The position numbers were made by a program, and so were the translations under genes. A stretch of DNA of 64,000 nt, taken from contig JAXHLP010000002.1 of the NCBI GenBank assembly GCA_034522155.1, positions 248,001 through 312,000 on the forward strand. The letters run 5' to 3'. The notes below the pieces were generated by a model that saw only the letters and a list, made by a program, of their open reading frames with translations, was not told where the DNA came from and did not search any database. Shown here piece by piece: positions 1 through 8,459 of the stretch (position 1 is its first letter; each line of letters opens with the position of its first letter). The stretch is from Salinilacustrithrix sp034522155. Lineage in GTDB: Bacteria; Actinomycetota; Acidimicrobiia; Acidimicrobiales; Salinilacustritrichaceae.

Positions 1-1223
1 GCACGCCAGAAGCGATCGAACGCCCGGGGCCGGTCGGCGTCGTCGAAGCCGGGGCCGTCGTCGGCGATGACGATCTCGACCTCGTCTCCGTCGACGCGGG
101 CCTGCACGTCGACGGTGGTGCCGGGTGGTGTGTGCGCACCGGCGTTGCCGAGCAGGTTGTCGAAGACCTGGCGGAGCTGGTCGGCGTCACCCATCACGAC
201 CAACGGCTCCCGGCCCTCGACGGCGAGGTCCCAGGTGCGGTCGTGGTCAGTGACCCGCATGGCATCGACGGCCTCGCCCACCACCCGACCCGCGTCCACC
301 CGCCGGTAGGTGGGCGAGCGCTGCTGGTCCAGGCGAGCGAGCAGCATCAGGTCGTCGACCAGGCGGCCCATCCGCGTGGCCTCCGCCTCGATGCGCTCCA
401 TGCCGAGCGCCACCTCCTCGGGATCGCTCGCGCCCTGGCGGTAGAGCTCCGCGTAGCCGCGCAGCGAGGTCAGCGGGGTGCGCAGATCGTGGGAGGCGTC
501 GGCCACGAAGCGCCGCATGCGCTTCTCCGACGCGGATTTCTCGTCCACGGCCGACTGGATGCGATCGAGCATCGTGTTGAGCGCCGTGCCCAGCCGGCCC
601 ACCTCGGAGGCCTCGTCGCCCGCTTCGGTCCGCTGGTCGAGGTCGCCGTCGGCGATCCGACCTGCCGTGGTGATCATCCCGTCGATGGGGGAGAACGCCC
701 GGCGGACCAGCAGCCACGACAGCAGCCCGACCACGCCGATCGCCCCCAGGCCCACCGCGAGCTGGATGCGGCGGGCTTCTCGCAGGGTCGCGTCGACGTC
801 CTCGAGCGTCACTGCGACCACCGTGGTCACGCCTCCGGGCCCGCGCAGGCTCACGGCCCGGTAGCGGGGGCCGTCGCTGGTCGAGCCCACGGTCTCGATC
901 CCTTCGTCCGGATCGAGGTCGGCGGCGTCAGGGAGGGGATCCGGGTCCTGGTCGGTACCCGATGCCACGGACGCCAGCACGGCACCCTCCGGTCCGTACC
1001 GGACCACGGCGACGCGGCTGCGCCGGTCGATGCGGGCCTGACCTCTCGGGCCCCGCTCGAGCAGCTGGTCGCGCAGATCGAGGTCCACGGCGCCGCTGGC
1101 GAACTGCTCGTCCACGTTGGCGACGAGGCGGTCCTCCAGGCGCTCCACCACCAGGAACGATCCGAGCGCGATCGCCACGGCCATGGTGGCTGCGACACCC
1201 AGGACGAGACGCCGACGGATCAT
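1..1223 (-). CDS. HAMP-type sensor histidine kinase, 3' end outside window
   Basis: Membrane sensor kinase of a two-component pair with the regulator just upstream on the same strand. The frame is open from an ATG at 1223 to the window edge, giving about 407 residues. Visible in order: an N-terminal membrane helix (residues 6-26), an extracytoplasmic loop, a second helix (about 154-173), a HAMP segment, the H-box with HDLRTPL (His245), the N-box region and the start of the ATP lid (DDGPGFDD). The G-box and end lie outside. The gap to the regulator stop is 22 nt, so the two are co-transcribed. An ATG overlapping the regulator stop (1249) is closed by a stop after nine codons, which is why 1223 was chosen. 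The signal sensed is not evident. Confidence 0.9.
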   Translation of the reverse strand, partial: MIRRRLVLGVAATMAVAIALGSFLVVERLEDRLVANVDEQFASGAVDLDLRDQLLERGPRGQARIDRRSRVAVVRYGPEGAVLASVASGTDQDPDPLPDAADLDPDEGIETVGSTSDGPRYRAVSLRGPGGVTTVVAVTLEDVDATLREARRIQLAVGLGAIGVVGLLSWLLVRRAFSPIDGMITTAGRIADGDLDQRTEAGDEASEVGRLGTALNTMLDRIQSAVDEKSASEKRMRRFVADASHDLRTPLTSLRGYAELYRQGASDPEEVALGMERIEAEATRMGRLVDDLMLLARLDQQRSPTYRRVDAGRVVGEAVDAMRVTDHDRTWDLAVEGREPLVVMGDADQLRQVFDNLLGNAGAHTPPGTTVDVQARVDGDEVEIVIADDGPGFDDADRPRAFDRFWR

Positions 1224-1245
1224 GCCCGGGCCCGGCCGTCGCGGC

Positions 1246-1932
1246 TCATGGTTCGCTGCGCAGCACGTACCCGAAGCCGCGCACGGTGTGGATCAGCTTC
1301 GGGTCCCGGTCGTCGACCTTCTTGCGGAGGTACGAGATGTAGTTCTCGACCACGCTGGCGTTGCCGTCGAAGTCGTACTCCCACACGTGGTCGAGGATCT
1401 GGGACTTCGACACCACCTGCTCCCGGTTCAGGAGCAGGAAGCGCAGCAGCTTGAACTCGGTCGGGGACAGGTTGATCGGCTCGTCGCCGCGGCTGACCCG
1501 CATGCTGCCCTCGTCGAGGGACAGGTCCCGGTACTGCAGCGACGTGGTCGGCTCGGCGGCCTGCTGGGTCCGGCGAAGCACGGCCCGCACCCGGGCCACG
1601 AGCTCGTCGATGCTGAACGGCTTGGTGATGTAGTCGTCACCGCCCTTGGTGAAGCCCTGGAGCATGTCCTCCTTGGCATCGCGGGCGGTGAGGAATACGA
1701 CCGGGGTCTGGTTGCCGTCGTCGCGCAGCTCCCGGCAGATCTCGAACCCATCGCGGCCGGGGAGCCCGACGTCGAGGACCAACAGGTCGGGCGCGTCGCG
1801 CTGCACGAGACGGATGGCGTCGTCGCCCGACGACGCGGTGAGCGGTTCGAGACCGGCGATCCGCAGGGCGCTCGACACCAGGTCCCGGATGTAGACCTCG
1901 TCGTCGACCACGAGCACACGTGCGTCTCCCAT
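1246..1932 (-). CDS. OmpR/PhoB-family response regulator
   Basis: DNA-binding response regulator, 228 residues. The receiver domain (about 1-120) has the acidic pair at 10-11, the phospho-acceptor Asp54 in LVLDVGLPG, Thr82 and Lys104 in ITKPF. The C-terminal winged helix (about 130-228) carries the family hallmarks SPTEFKLL and the closing VRGFGYVL. The open frame runs much further upstream, but homology begins exactly at the ATG at 1932, ahead of the VLVVDDE motif. It precedes the histidine kinase and is divergent from the riboswitch-metX unit, with about 300 nt between them. The regulon cannot be read from the sequence. Confidence 0.95.
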   Translation of the reverse strand: MGDARVLVVDDEVYIRDLVSSALRIAGLEPLTASSGDDAIRLVQRDAPDLLVLDVGLPGRDGFEICRELRDDGNQTPVVFLTARDAKEDMLQGFTKGGDDYITKPFSIDELVARVRAVLRRTQQAAEPTTSLQYRDLSLDEGSMRVSRGDEPINLSPTEFKLLRFLLLNREQVVSKSQILDHVWEYDFDGNASVVENYISYLRKKVDDRDPKLIHTVRGFGYVLRSEP

Positions 1933-2074
1933 GGGACCAGTCAACCGTTCGAACCTGGGAGTTCGCTCACAACGGGCGCGGAGGTCGCCCGTGCCCGGCC
2001 CATGAACCGGTGCCGCGCGCTTCGATGTCGCTCCGCGACGGCCCGGAGGGTAGGATGCTTGCCGAACGACAACA

Positions 2075-2157
2075 GCATCGAGAGCGGCCCGGTCTCGCCC
2101 GGGTCCGGCAACCTGGGATCGGACACCCAAGGTGCCTCCCGCCGTCGGCGGGGATGT
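2075..2157 (+). promoter_or_regulatory. SAM riboswitch (SAM-I/SAM-IV clan) upstream of metX
   Basis: The leader carries the SAM-aptamer core. P1 is GCATC (2075-2079) with GATGT (2153-2157), followed by GAGAG. P2 is GGCCCGG with CCGGGTCC and lacks the classical K-turn. GGCAACC lies at 2107-2113. P3 is CCTGGG with CCCAAGG (one bulged A), followed by AAGGTGCC at 2129-2136. P4 is CCCGCC-GTC-GGCGGG. Order and core nucleotides match the SAM-I clan; the short P2 fits the SAM-IV or SAM-I/IV variants seen in actinobacteria. CCTCC at 2214-2218 sits directly before the metX ribosome binding site GGAGG (2221-2225), so translational control by sequestration is plausible. A covariance-model search would settle the subclass. 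Confidence 0.82.
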
Positions 2158-2235
2158 GGCCCTCCGGGGCAACCAAGGGTCCGGGGAACTCCCCAAACAT
2201 CGGGTGTCCGCCCCCTCCGAGGAGGTGGCAACGAC

Positions 2236-3564
2236 ATGGCAGACGAGGTCCGCGGGGAGTCGGATCCCGCGACGCCCCTCGGCGCCCGCGGTGGTCCCAC
2301 CTCCGGCATCGACGACAACGGCCATCCCCTCGCCGATCTCGGTCGCCGCGCCCATCCCAGCGCCCTGCCGGCGTCGGGCGCGTGGCGTCCGGGCGACGAC
2401 CCCGGCAACCGTCGGTTCGTCACCGTCGCTGGCGGCCGGCCGTTCGCGCTCGAAGGGGGCACGGTCCTCGACTCGGTCGAGATCGCCTACGAGACCTACG
2501 GCACGCTCAACGCCGACGCGTCGAACGCGATCCTCGTGTGTCATGCGTTGACCGGCGACAGCCACGTGGCCGGTCCCCAGACGCGCGCCCATCCCACGCC
2601 CGGCTGGTGGAACGGCAGCGTCGGCCCCGGCAAGGCGATCGACACCGACCGCTACTTCGTGGTGTGCCCCAACGTGCTGGGCGGCTGCCAGGGTTCGACC
2701 GGGCCGGCATCGCCCCACCCCGACGACGGCAAGCCCTACGGCTCGCGCTTCCCGGTCGTCTCGATCCGCGACATGGTCCGCAGCCAGATCGCGGTCGCCG
2801 AGGAGCTGGGCATCAACCGGTGGCACAGCGTGATCGGCGGTTCGATGGGCGGGATGCAGGCGCTGGAGTGGGCGATCATGTATCCCCACCGGGTCGGCTC
2901 CATCGCGGTGATCGCCAGCTGCGAGGCCGCGTCGGCGCAGCAGATCGGGTGGTGGTCGGTGGGCCGCCGGGTGATCCGGATGGACCCGGCCTGGCGCGAC
3001 GGCGACTACTACGACGCCGAGCCCGGCGACGGACCCCACGAAGGTCTGGCTGCCGCCCGCATGGTCAGCCAGATCACGTTCCGCTCCGACAGCGTCTTCA
3101 CCGACCGCTTCGGTCGCGAGCTGGTCGACTCCCTCGACGGCTTCCAGCTGTGGCAGCGCTTCCAGGTGGAGCGCTACCTCGAGTACCACGGCGACAAGCT
3201 GGTGCGACGCTTCGACGCCAACACCTACCTCGTGCTCACCAAGGCCATGGACCTCCACGACATCGGTCGGGGTCGCGACGGACCCGAGCACGCCATGCAG
3301 CGCATCGACGCGCCCGTGCTGTCGGTCGGGGTCACCAGCGACCTGCTCTATCCCCACGACCAGGCCCGTCGCATCACCGACCAGGCCCGCGCGGTGGGTG
3401 TGCCCGCCGCGTACCGCGAGCTCGACAGTCCCCACGGCCATGACGCGTTCCTCATCGAGCACGAAGCCGTGGCCGAGGTCGTGGCACCCTTCCTCGAGAA
3501 CCCGACCGAGTACGTCGCCGCCTTCGACCCGACCGACCCGAGGAACGACACCCATGGCCGATGA
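2236..3564 (+). CDS. metX: Homoserine O-acetyltransferase MetX
   Basis: Acylates homoserine with acetyl-CoA as the first committed step of methionine synthesis. The 442-residue alpha/beta-hydrolase fold shows GCQGSTGP near 150-157, nucleophile Ser203 in GGSMGG, the Asp of TSDLLYP and the His of SPHGHD. The start is the ATG at 2236, preceded by a strong GGAGG; the frame is open far upstream but that stretch is riboswitch and intergenic DNA. The roughly 60 residues before the conserved core are an ordinary variable N-terminus. It overlaps the next gene by 11 nt and is led by a SAM-responsive aptamer, so repression by high SAM is expected. O-succinyl specificity cannot be fully excluded. Confidence 0.95.
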   Translation: MADEVRGESDPATPLGARGGPTSGIDDNGHPLADLGRRAHPSALPASGAWRPGDDPGNRRFVTVAGGRPFALEGGTVLDSVEIAYETYGTLNADASNAILVCHALTGDSHVAGPQTRAHPTPGWWNGSVGPGKAIDTDRYFVVCPNVLGGCQGSTGPASPHPDDGKPYGSRFPVVSIRDMVRSQIAVAEELGINRWHSVIGGSMGGMQALEWAIMYPHRVGSIAVIASCEAASAQQIGWWSVGRRVIRMDPAWRDGDYYDAEPGDGPHEGLAAARMVSQITFRSDSVFTDRFGRELVDSLDGFQLWQRFQVERYLEYHGDKLVRRFDANTYLVLTKAMDLHDIGRGRDGPEHAMQRIDAPVLSVGVTSDLLYPHDQARRITDQARAVGVPAAYRELDSPHGHDAFLIEHEAVAEVVAPFLENPTEYVAAFDPTDPRNDTHGR

Positions 3565-4720
3565 GCGCGAGCTCCGCCCCGAGACCCGGGCCATCCACTC
3601 GGGTCGGCGCGCCAATCACGGCTCGATCGCCCCACCCATCTGGCCGTCGTCCACCTACGAGTTGCGCGATCTCGCGGCCAGCTCGCGGATGGCCACGCAG
3701 CCGTTGACCACCGAGTTCTACGGGCGGAACGGCACGCCGACGGCGCAGGCCTTCGCTGACACCGTCGCCGAGCTCGAAGGGGCCGAGGCCGGCATCGCCT
3801 TCGGCTCGGGAATGGGTGCGGTCGCCTCGGTCGTGCTCGGCATGTGCTCGCAGGGCGATCGCATCGTCGCCCAGGACTCGATGTTCTCGGTCACCACCCA
3901 GCTGCTGACGATGGTCTGCCCGCGGTTCGGGATCGAGGTCGACTTCGTCGATGCCTTCGACACCGACGCCCTGCTGGCCGCCGTCGCCGCGAAGCCGACC
4001 CAGCTCGTCTGGGTCGAGACCCCGGCCAACCCGATGTTGTCGATCGTCGACCTCGAGGCGGTGGGCGGCATCGTCGGGCCGTTCACGGTCGTCGACTCCA
4101 CGATGGCCACCCCCGCGCTCCAGACGCCCCACGAGTTCGGGATCGACCTCGTGGTCCACTCGGCCACCAAGGGCATCGCCGGCCACAACGACGCCGTGCT
4201 CGGCGTGGTCACGGCCGAGCGCGAGCTGATCGATGTCGTCTGGGCCCACCACGTGCTCCACGGTGCGGTCGCCTCGCCGTTCGACGCGTTCCTCGGTCTG
4301 CGGGGCGCCCGGACGCTGCACGTCCGGCTGCGCCAGCAGTGCGAGACCGCCCAGGTCCTGGCCGAGCGACTCGAGGCCCACGACGGCGTCGCCGAGGTCC
4401 GCTACCCGGGCCTGCCCAGCCATGACCAGTTCGACCTGGCCAAGCGCCAGATGCGAGCCGGCGGCGCGGTCGTCGTCGCCGACCTGGCCGGTGGCTACGA
4501 CGCCGGCGTCGCGATGGTCGAGTCGGTCGATGTCGCCATCCCGGCCCTGTCCTTCGGCGGTACCGAGACGCTCGTGACCCACGCCGCGTCGATGTCCGCG
4601 GCCACGCTGTCCGCCGACCAGCGGGCCACCATGGGCATCTCCGACGGGCTGATCCGTATGTCCGTCGGCCTCGAGCACCCCGACGATCTCGTCGACGATC
4701 TGGTGGCCGCCATCCGCTGA
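3554..4720 (+). CDS. PLP-dependent Cys/Met metabolism enzyme (O-acetylhomoserine sulfhydrylase or cystathionine gamma-synthase type)
   Basis: 388-residue fold-type-I PLP enzyme of the trans-sulfuration family. The PLP Schiff-base lysine is Lys206 in HSATKGIAGH, the ring-stacking region is GSGMGAV near 84-90, and the pyridine-N Asp is Asp181 in VVDSTMATP. ETPANP (155-160) is the family signature. The ATG at 3554 overlaps metX by 11 nt, so the two are translationally coupled under the same riboswitch. Coupling to MetX implies the substrate is O-acetylhomoserine and the product homocysteine (with sulfide) or cystathionine (with cysteine). Sequence inspection does not separate these, so no symbol is given. 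Confidence 0.9.
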   Translation: MADERELRPETRAIHSGRRANHGSIAPPIWPSSTYELRDLAASSRMATQPLTTEFYGRNGTPTAQAFADTVAELEGAEAGIAFGSGMGAVASVVLGMCSQGDRIVAQDSMFSVTTQLLTMVCPRFGIEVDFVDAFDTDALLAAVAAKPTQLVWVETPANPMLSIVDLEAVGGIVGPFTVVDSTMATPALQTPHEFGIDLVVHSATKGIAGHNDAVLGVVTAERELIDVVWAHHVLHGAVASPFDAFLGLRGARTLHVRLRQQCETAQVLAERLEAHDGVAEVRYPGLPSHDQFDLAKRQMRAGGAVVVADLAGGYDAGVAMVESVDVAIPALSFGGTETLVTHAASMSAATLSADQRATMGISDGLIRMSVGLEHPDDLVDDLVAAIR

Positions 4721-4832
4721 GCGCGCGCGAACAGGAGCGAGCGATGGGCCAGGAATCCCGCCGTCCCCGCGGTTGCAGATGTGGCGACCGATCCATCGGC
4801 GCGTGCGCTCGGCAGCGGTCCGGCGGTGGGGC

Positions 4833-5606
4833 GTGCCCGAGCTGATCGAGGTCGAGACCTACCGCCGGCAGGCCGACGCCGTGGTCGGGCGCCGCATCGT
4901 CGCGGTCCCGGTGCTCGACCCGCTCGGCCTCCGGGGCACCGATCCCGACGCGGTGCGCGCCGAGCTGGTCGGGCTGCGGATCGAGGGCACCGCCCGGATC
5001 GGCAAGCTCCTGCTGCTCGGCACCGACGGGCCCACCATCGGGCTGCGCTTCGGGATGACCGGCCGGCTGCTCGTCGACGGCGATGCCGACATCGCGCGAC
5101 TCGGGTACGGCGGCCGGCGTGACGAACCCGCCTGGGATCGCTACGTGCTGACCTTCGAGCGCGGTGATCTGCGCATCCGCGATCCTCGCCGGCTGGGCGG
5201 GCTCGAGATCGATCCCGACGTCGACCGGCTGGGCCCGGATGGGGCCACGATCACCGCCGACGAGCTCGCGACCGCCGTCGCCGGGTCGACGGTTGCGCTC
5301 AAGGCCCGCCTGCTCGATCAGCGACGGGTCGCCGGGCTCGGGAACCTCCTGGTCGACGAGACGCTCTGGCGGGCCGGGCTCGACCCCGGGCGGTCCTGTG
5401 CCGAGCTCGCCGCCGACGAGGTGGTCGAGCTGGCGCCGACCATCGTGTCGACGGTCGCCGAGCTGACCGAGCGGGGCGGTAGTCACACCGGTGACCTCCA
5501 GGAAGCCCGGGTTCCGGGCTCGGCGTGCCCGCGCGACGGCGCGACCCTGGTGCGCAGCACGGTGGGCGGACGCACGACGTACCACTGTCCGGCACACCAG
5601 CGCTGA
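4833..5606 (+). CDS. Fpg/Nei-family DNA glycosylase with altered zinc finger
   Basis: Base-excision-repair glycosylase/AP lyase of the H2TH superfamily. Choosing the GTG at 4833 puts the mandatory catalytic Pro2-Glu3 at the N-terminus (PELIEVE), giving 257 residues. Other hallmarks are GKLLLL (family lysine), FGMTGRL, the H2TH region LLDQRRVAGLGN and VDETLWRAG. The C-terminal zinc finger is unusual: the usual CxxC...CxxC is here CPRD...CPAH, so the second and fourth ligands are Asp and His. It could still bind zinc or be a zincless loop. An upstream in-frame ATG (4773) would bury Pro2 and was rejected. Oxidised-purine versus pyrimidine specificity is not assigned. Confidence 0.88.
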   Translation: MPELIEVETYRRQADAVVGRRIVAVPVLDPLGLRGTDPDAVRAELVGLRIEGTARIGKLLLLGTDGPTIGLRFGMTGRLLVDGDADIARLGYGGRRDEPAWDRYVLTFERGDLRIRDPRRLGGLEIDPDVDRLGPDGATITADELATAVAGSTVALKARLLDQRRVAGLGNLLVDETLWRAGLDPGRSCAELAADEVVELAPTIVSTVAELTERGGSHTGDLQEARVPGSACPRDGATLVRSTVGGRTTYHCPAHQR

Positions 5607-5659
5607 CCGGCGTTCGGCGGCTGGGTCGGTACCGGGGGCGACACTACGCTCGTCCCTTC

Positions 5660-6241
5660 ATGTCGCCCCCCGTTCCCCCCGCCCGGCTCCGGCTCCGCTT
5701 CGCGCTGCTCGTCATCGTGAGCGCGGCGGCGTTGATGGTCGTCCTGCCGGCGGGCGCATCGGGCCAGCTCCCGGGTATCGGCGGCGGCACGACCACGACG
5801 GCGCCGACGTCCACGACCACGCCGACATCCACCACCACGACGGTGCCGACCACGTCGACGACCTTCCAGACCACCACGACCGTCCGGACCGCGACTTCGT
5901 TCCGGTCGACGACCACGTTCCGCTCGACCACGACCGACGACGTGTCATCCACCACCGAGCCGCCCGTCACCACGACCACCGGGCGCGACCTGCTGGTGGC
6001 CGGCGACGGCACCGAGGGGTCCGAGTCGACCACGACGTCCACCACAGCCGCCGAGGCGTCTGACGACGACGAGGTCAGCGAGTCGACGATGCTCTGGCTG
6101 ATCGTGGCCGGGCTCGTCGCCGTCGCCCTGCTGATCGGACTGTGGACCTACCGGTACTGGAAGTCGACGCGCCCGCTGGCGGCCACCCCCGCCCGCGACG
6201 ACGACTCCGGTCGGGGTTCGGATCCGACGACGGTCTTCTAG
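5660..6241 (+). CDS. Thr-rich secreted/membrane-anchored protein
   Basis: 193 residues with no recognised domain. A hydrophobic signal peptide (about 12-33, ending near GASGQ) is followed by a low-complexity Thr/Ser/Pro stretch (about 42-125, runs of TTTT), a short acidic segment, one membrane helix (about 147-167) and a basic cytosolic tail. The layout is that of a stalk-like wall-spanning protein with a C-terminal anchor. The low-complexity region is encoded by repetitive ACG/ACC codons, which also creates long mirror frames on the other strand. It lies 53 nt after the glycosylase and 14 nt before the next small gene. Function unknown. Confidence 0.75.
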   Translation: MSPPVPPARLRLRFALLVIVSAAALMVVLPAGASGQLPGIGGGTTTTAPTSTTTPTSTTTTVPTTSTTFQTTTTVRTATSFRSTTTFRSTTTDDVSSTTEPPVTTTTGRDLLVAGDGTEGSESTTTSTTAAEASDDDEVSESTMLWLIVAGLVAVALLIGLWTYRYWKSTRPLAATPARDDDSGRGSDPTTVF

Positions 6242-6255
6242 GATCGGAAGTGCCC

Positions 6256-6480
6256 ATGAGTGAAGAACTCGACATCGACGCCATGATCCAACGCTTCAAG
6301 GAGCGGGCCATGGCGGTGAAGAAGCGGAACCTGCCGCCCGTCGCCGGCGAGGAGCGGACCCGGTTCATCGAGCAGGCCCAGACCGACTTTCGCGACTTCG
6401 CGATGATCGGCGACGCCGAGGGCACGCTCGAGGACGGCATCCTCCACCTGAAGATCGACCTCCGTCCCGACGACGAGTAG
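6256..6480 (+). CDS. Small conserved-type acidic protein, function unknown
   Basis: 74-residue soluble protein with an amphipathic helical N-terminal half (IDAMIQRFKERAMAVKKR), a conserved-looking middle (FIEQAQTDFRDFAMI) and a beta-like acidic end (GILHLKIDLRPDD). The ATG at 6256 follows the previous gene by 14 nt with GGAAG upstream. Composition and codon use match the neighbouring real genes, and it precedes tRNA-Gly. It resembles the small uncharacterised actinobacterial proteins often found next to tRNA genes, but I do not recognise a family. Confidence 0.65.
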   Translation: MSEELDIDAMIQRFKERAMAVKKRNLPPVAGEERTRFIEQAQTDFRDFAMIGDAEGTLEDGILHLKIDLRPDDE

Positions 6481-6527
6481 CTGATTCCGCGCCGGCATCG
6501 TCACGCGATAGATTGACCGCTCCCCAC

Positions 6528-6604
6528 GCGGGTGTAGCTCAGTTGGCTAGAGCGCAACCTTGCCAAGGTTGAGGTCGCCGGTTCGAACCCGGTCACCCGC
6601 TCCA
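6528..6604 (+). tRNA. tRNA-Gly(GCC), CCA encoded
   Basis: Cloverleaf: acceptor GCGGGTG with CACCCGC, D-arm GCTC...GAGC, anticodon arm CAACC-TTGCCAA-GGTTG with anticodon GCC, T-arm with GGTTCGAACCC. Discriminator U at 6601, then a genomic CCA. Confidence 0.97.
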
Positions 6605-6611
6605 GACGAAC

Positions 6612-6638
6612 GAACGGGGTCGCTCGCCGGCCCCGTTC
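6612..6638 (+). terminator. Hairpin after tRNA-Gly, possibly bidirectional
   Basis: GAACGGGG (6612-6619) pairs perfectly with CCCCGTTC (6631-6638) across an 11-nt loop, followed by CGACTTCGTTT. It sits between the tRNA and the converging metallo-hydrolase gene that ends at 6681. Confidence 0.6.
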
Positions 6639-6680
6639 GACTTCGTTTCGGCGCCCGCCCGAGGAGAGCTGCTGGTGGGG

Positions 6681-7310
6681 TCACGAGCCGCGGGCGATCC
6701 ATTCGTCGAGGTGCGGAGCCTCGTCGCCGATGGTGGTGGTGTCGCCGTGGCCGGTGTGGACGACGGTCTCGGCGGGCAGCGTGAACAGCTTGGACCGGAT
6801 CGACTCGATGATGGTGTCGAAGCTGGAGAACGACCGGCCGGTGGCGCCCGGCCCGCCGTTGAACAGCGTGTCGCCGCCGAAGACGCGGGCATTGGCCGGG
6901 TCGTGGAGGCAGATGCCGCCGGGGGAGTGCCCGGGCGTGTGGATCACGTGGAGGTCGGTGCCGGCGACGGTGATGACGTCGCCCTCGGCGAGCGAGCCGT
7001 CCGGGGCATGCTCGGGGTACACCTCGTCCCACAGCATCCGGTCGTCGTCATGGATGAGGACCGGGGCGCCGGTGGCGCCGGCGAGGTCGGCGGCCGCGTT
7101 GATGTGGTCGTTGTGGCCGTGGGTGCAGACGATGGCGGCCACGGCCCGGTCGCCCACCGTCTCGATGATGGGACCGGCCTCGTGGGCGGCGTCGACCACG
7201 AGCACCTCGTCGTCGTCGCCCACCAGCCAGATGTTGTTGTCGACCTCGTGGTCCTCCCCGTCGATGGAGAAGATCCCCGAGGTCACGACGTGTTCGACTC
7301 GCGCGGTCAT
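6681..7310 (-). CDS. Metallo-beta-lactamase-fold hydrolase of the MscR operon
   Basis: 209-residue MBL-fold hydrolase. Metal ligands are visible in THGHNDH (His64, His66, Asp68, His69), in HTPGHSPGG (about residue 128), in the Asp of FGGDTLF and in the final GHGDTT histidine. Its start codon overlaps the stop of the mycothiol-dependent formaldehyde dehydrogenase by 4 nt. In mycobacteria the same dehydrogenase is followed by an MBL protein, so a role in hydrolysing or processing the S-formylmycothiol product is a reasonable inference, analogous to S-formylglutathione hydrolase. Its actual substrate is not shown by sequence. Confidence 0.88.
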   Translation of the reverse strand: MTARVEHVVTSGIFSIDGEDHEVDNNIWLVGDDDEVLVVDAAHEAGPIIETVGDRAVAAIVCTHGHNDHINAAADLAGATGAPVLIHDDDRMLWDEVYPEHAPDGSLAEGDVITVAGTDLHVIHTPGHSPGGICLHDPANARVFGGDTLFNGGPGATGRSFSSFDTIIESIRSKLFTLPAETVVHTGHGDTTTIGDEAPHLDEWIARGS

Positions 7311-8395
7311 ACCACCACCACGCTACGGAGCACCTCACCCCGCTCCATCTTGTGGAACGCGTCCTCGACCGCGTCGAGCTCGATGCGCTCGGTGACGAAC
7401 TTGTCGAGGTCGAAGCGACCCTGCAGGTAGAGCTCGACCAGGGCGGGGAAGTCACGAGAGGGCAGGCAATCGCCGTACCAGCTCGGCTTGAGGGCACCAC
7501 CCCGGCCGAAGAACTCGATCATCGGGATGTCGGGCATCTTCATGTCGGGGGTCGGGACGCCCACCTGGACGACCCGGCCGGCCAGATCGCGGGCGAAGAA
7601 CGCCTGCTCGAGCACGGCCGGGTTGCCGACAGCCTCGACGCAGACATCGGTGCCGAAGCCGTCGGTGAGGCCGCGGATGGCCTCGACGGGGTCGGTCTCC
7701 GACGCGTTGACGGTGTGGGTGGCGCCGAAGTCCGGCGCCAGCTCGAGCTTCCGCGGGTCGACGTCGACGGCGATGATGGTGCGGGCGTTGCGCAGCTTGG
7801 CGGCAGCCAGCGCCGCCATGCCGACCCCACCGCAACCGAACACGGCGATGGTCTCGCCCTCGGCGATCTCGCCGGTGTGGGCGGCGGCGCCGTAGCCGGC
7901 CATCACCCCGCAGCCGAGCAGGCCGGCAGCAGCCGGATCGGCGTCGCCGTTGACCTTCGTGCATTGGCCGGCGGCCACCAGCGTCTTCTCGGCGAAGGCG
8001 CCGATGCCGAGAGCGGGCGACAGCTCGGTGCCGTCGTCGAGGGTCATCTTCTGGCTGGCGTTGTGGGTGTCGAAGCACAGGTGCGGTCTGCCCCGGTTGC
8101 AGGCGCGGCACTCGCCGCACACGGCCCGCCAGTTGAGGACCACGAAGTCGCCCGTCGCCACGCTGGTGACGTCGACGCCCACGGCCTCGACGAGGCCGGC
8201 AGCCTCGTGGCCGAGCAGGAACGGGAACTCGTCGTTGATGCCGCCCTCCCGGTAGTGCAGGTCGGTGTGGCAGACCCCGCACGCCTGGACAGCGACCACC
8301 GCCTCGCCCGGGCCGGGGTCGGGCACGACGATGGTCTCGACCGAGACCGGCTCTCCCTTCGCCTTGGCGACGACGGCGCGGACCTGTTGGCTCAT
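7307..8395 (-). CDS. mscR: S-(hydroxymethyl)mycothiol dehydrogenase
   Basis: Class III zinc alcohol dehydrogenase using mycothiol as cofactor; it oxidises the formaldehyde-mycothiol adduct with NAD and can also reduce S-nitrosomycothiol. The 362-residue protein has the catalytic-zinc CGVCHTD (39-45) and GHEAAG, the structural-zinc four-Cys lobe CGECRACNRGRPHLC (about 92-106) and the Rossmann motif GCGGVG. N-terminal strands and the C-terminus match the actinobacterial MscR/AdhE2 branch rather than glutathione-dependent ADH3. Together with the overlapping MBL gene it forms a two-gene formaldehyde detoxification operon, implying a mycothiol producer. The two P450s in the window can generate formaldehyde by demethylation (inference). 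Confidence 0.9.
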   Translation of the reverse strand: MSQQVRAVVAKAKGEPVSVETIVVPDPGPGEAVVAVQACGVCHTDLHYREGGINDEFPFLLGHEAAGLVEAVGVDVTSVATGDFVVLNWRAVCGECRACNRGRPHLCFDTHNASQKMTLDDGTELSPALGIGAFAEKTLVAAGQCTKVNGDADPAAAGLLGCGVMAGYGAAAHTGEIAEGETIAVFGCGGVGMAALAAAKLRNARTIIAVDVDPRKLELAPDFGATHTVNASETDPVEAIRGLTDGFGTDVCVEAVGNPAVLEQAFFARDLAGRVVQVGVPTPDMKMPDIPMIEFFGRGGALKPSWYGDCLPSRDFPALVELYLQGRFDLDKFVTERIELDAVEDAFHKMERGEVLRSVVVV

Positions 8396-8459
8396 CGGTT
8401 CCCCTCTCGCGGACGGACGGATCGGAACCTAGTGCGACGCCGCGCGTCGTCGTCGAGGG

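Noticed and set aside
1933..3615. Minus-strand extension of the response regulator across metX.
   Set aside because: Low-complexity shadow of metX on the other strand; the regulator has its own ATG at 1932 at the start of the receiver domain.
8435..8449. CGACGC-CGC-GCGTCG hairpin between mscR and the alpha/beta-hydrolase gene.
   Set aside because: Short GC-only stem without U-tract in a GC-rich gap; not enough to call a terminator.
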